Below the pieces are notes generated by a model. The model had not been told where the DNA came from. It did not search any database and saw only the letters and a program-made list of their open reading frames with translations. A stretch of DNA of 64,000 nt from Selaginella moellendorffii (Eukaryota > Streptophyta > Lycopodiopsida > Selaginellales > Selaginellaceae), in the NCBI RefSeq assembly GCF_000143415.4, contig NW_003314334.1, forward strand, positions 701,457 to 765,456, given 5' to 3'. The position numbers and the translations under genes were made by a program. How positions within the stretch are numbered: position 1 is the stretch's first letter; the number at the start of each line of letters is the position of its first letter. Shown here piece by piece: positions 63,922 to 64,000 of the stretch.

Positions 63922-64000
63922 CTGCATGTGATGGAATCGGTTAGCATCTCTCACGGTTATAGATACCACCATCTTGGATACAGACTTGATAGCCGAGTGG
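63922..64000 (-). pseudogene. PPR DYW-domain fragment (inverted copy, cut by window edge)
   Basis: The minus strand reads [20 protein letters not shown] and RFHHMQ, identical in frame to 20,615-20,693. The window ends inside the domain, just past the CxxCH zinc-ligand position. Confidence 0.85.

Overview
The window is eukaryotic, plant nuclear DNA. It contains pentatricopeptide-repeat (PPR) genes with a DYW-domain fragment, Ty3/gypsy retrotransposons, a plant-type phosphoglycerate dehydrogenase tail, a cinnamoyl-CoA/dihydroflavonol-reductase-like gene, a universal-stress-protein fragment and very short introns (about 50-90 bp). Short introns together with abundant DYW-type PPR sequences would fit a lycophyte such as Selaginella. 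That assignment is an inference from style and not a database result. No bacterial-type operons, CRISPR arrays or intact RNA genes are present. Almost everything is a broken or partial copy; the best-preserved loci are copies of a multi-pass membrane protein family that I do not recognise (called 4TM here).

Layout. 1-0.8 kb is a fragment of an unrecognised spliced gene (module Q). 0.84-2.6 kb is a PPR pseudogene, followed by a LINE fragment and a 4TM exon relic. 4.0-18.9 kb holds three related short-LTR gypsy elements: A (+), B (-) and C (+). B is interrupted by two solo LTRs of another family (E) in opposite orientations, each with a perfect 5-bp target duplication. 19.4-20.7 kb has module R, a membrane-protein C-terminal fragment and a DYW fragment. 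20.7-28.3 kb and 30.2-35.1 kb are two direct copies of a block with the order 4TM-II, PPR, 4TM-I(-), U, gypsy D(-). Between them lies a further 4TM-I copy with a tandemly duplicated upstream region.

35.5-38.2 kb carries R and Q again. 38.2-39.3 kb is decayed E-LTR sequence. 40.7-43.0 kb has the phosphoglycerate dehydrogenase tail and a reductase gene whose 3' half is inverted. 43.3-46.4 kb is an inverted Q copy plus a universal-stress-protein fragment, then a tRNA-Asp relic. 46.9-50.7 kb holds 4TM-I, R and the fullest copy of the R-linked membrane protein (frameshifted). 51.8-52.9 kb is an unrecognised spliced gene. 53.5-55.7 kb is Q again. 56.1-64.0 kb is an inverted copy of the 20.6-28.3 kb block, containing the fullest gypsy D and a 100-N assembly gap.

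The genes do not form a pathway. The window is best read as a mosaic of about eight modules (Q, R, 4TM-I, 4TM-II, PPR, U, D, E) copied two to nine times in both orientations. The dominant structure is an imperfect inverted repeat, 20,615-28,305 against 57,080-64,000, whose right arm runs off the window. Nested inversions, microhomology deletions and LTR insertions date many of the steps relative to each other.
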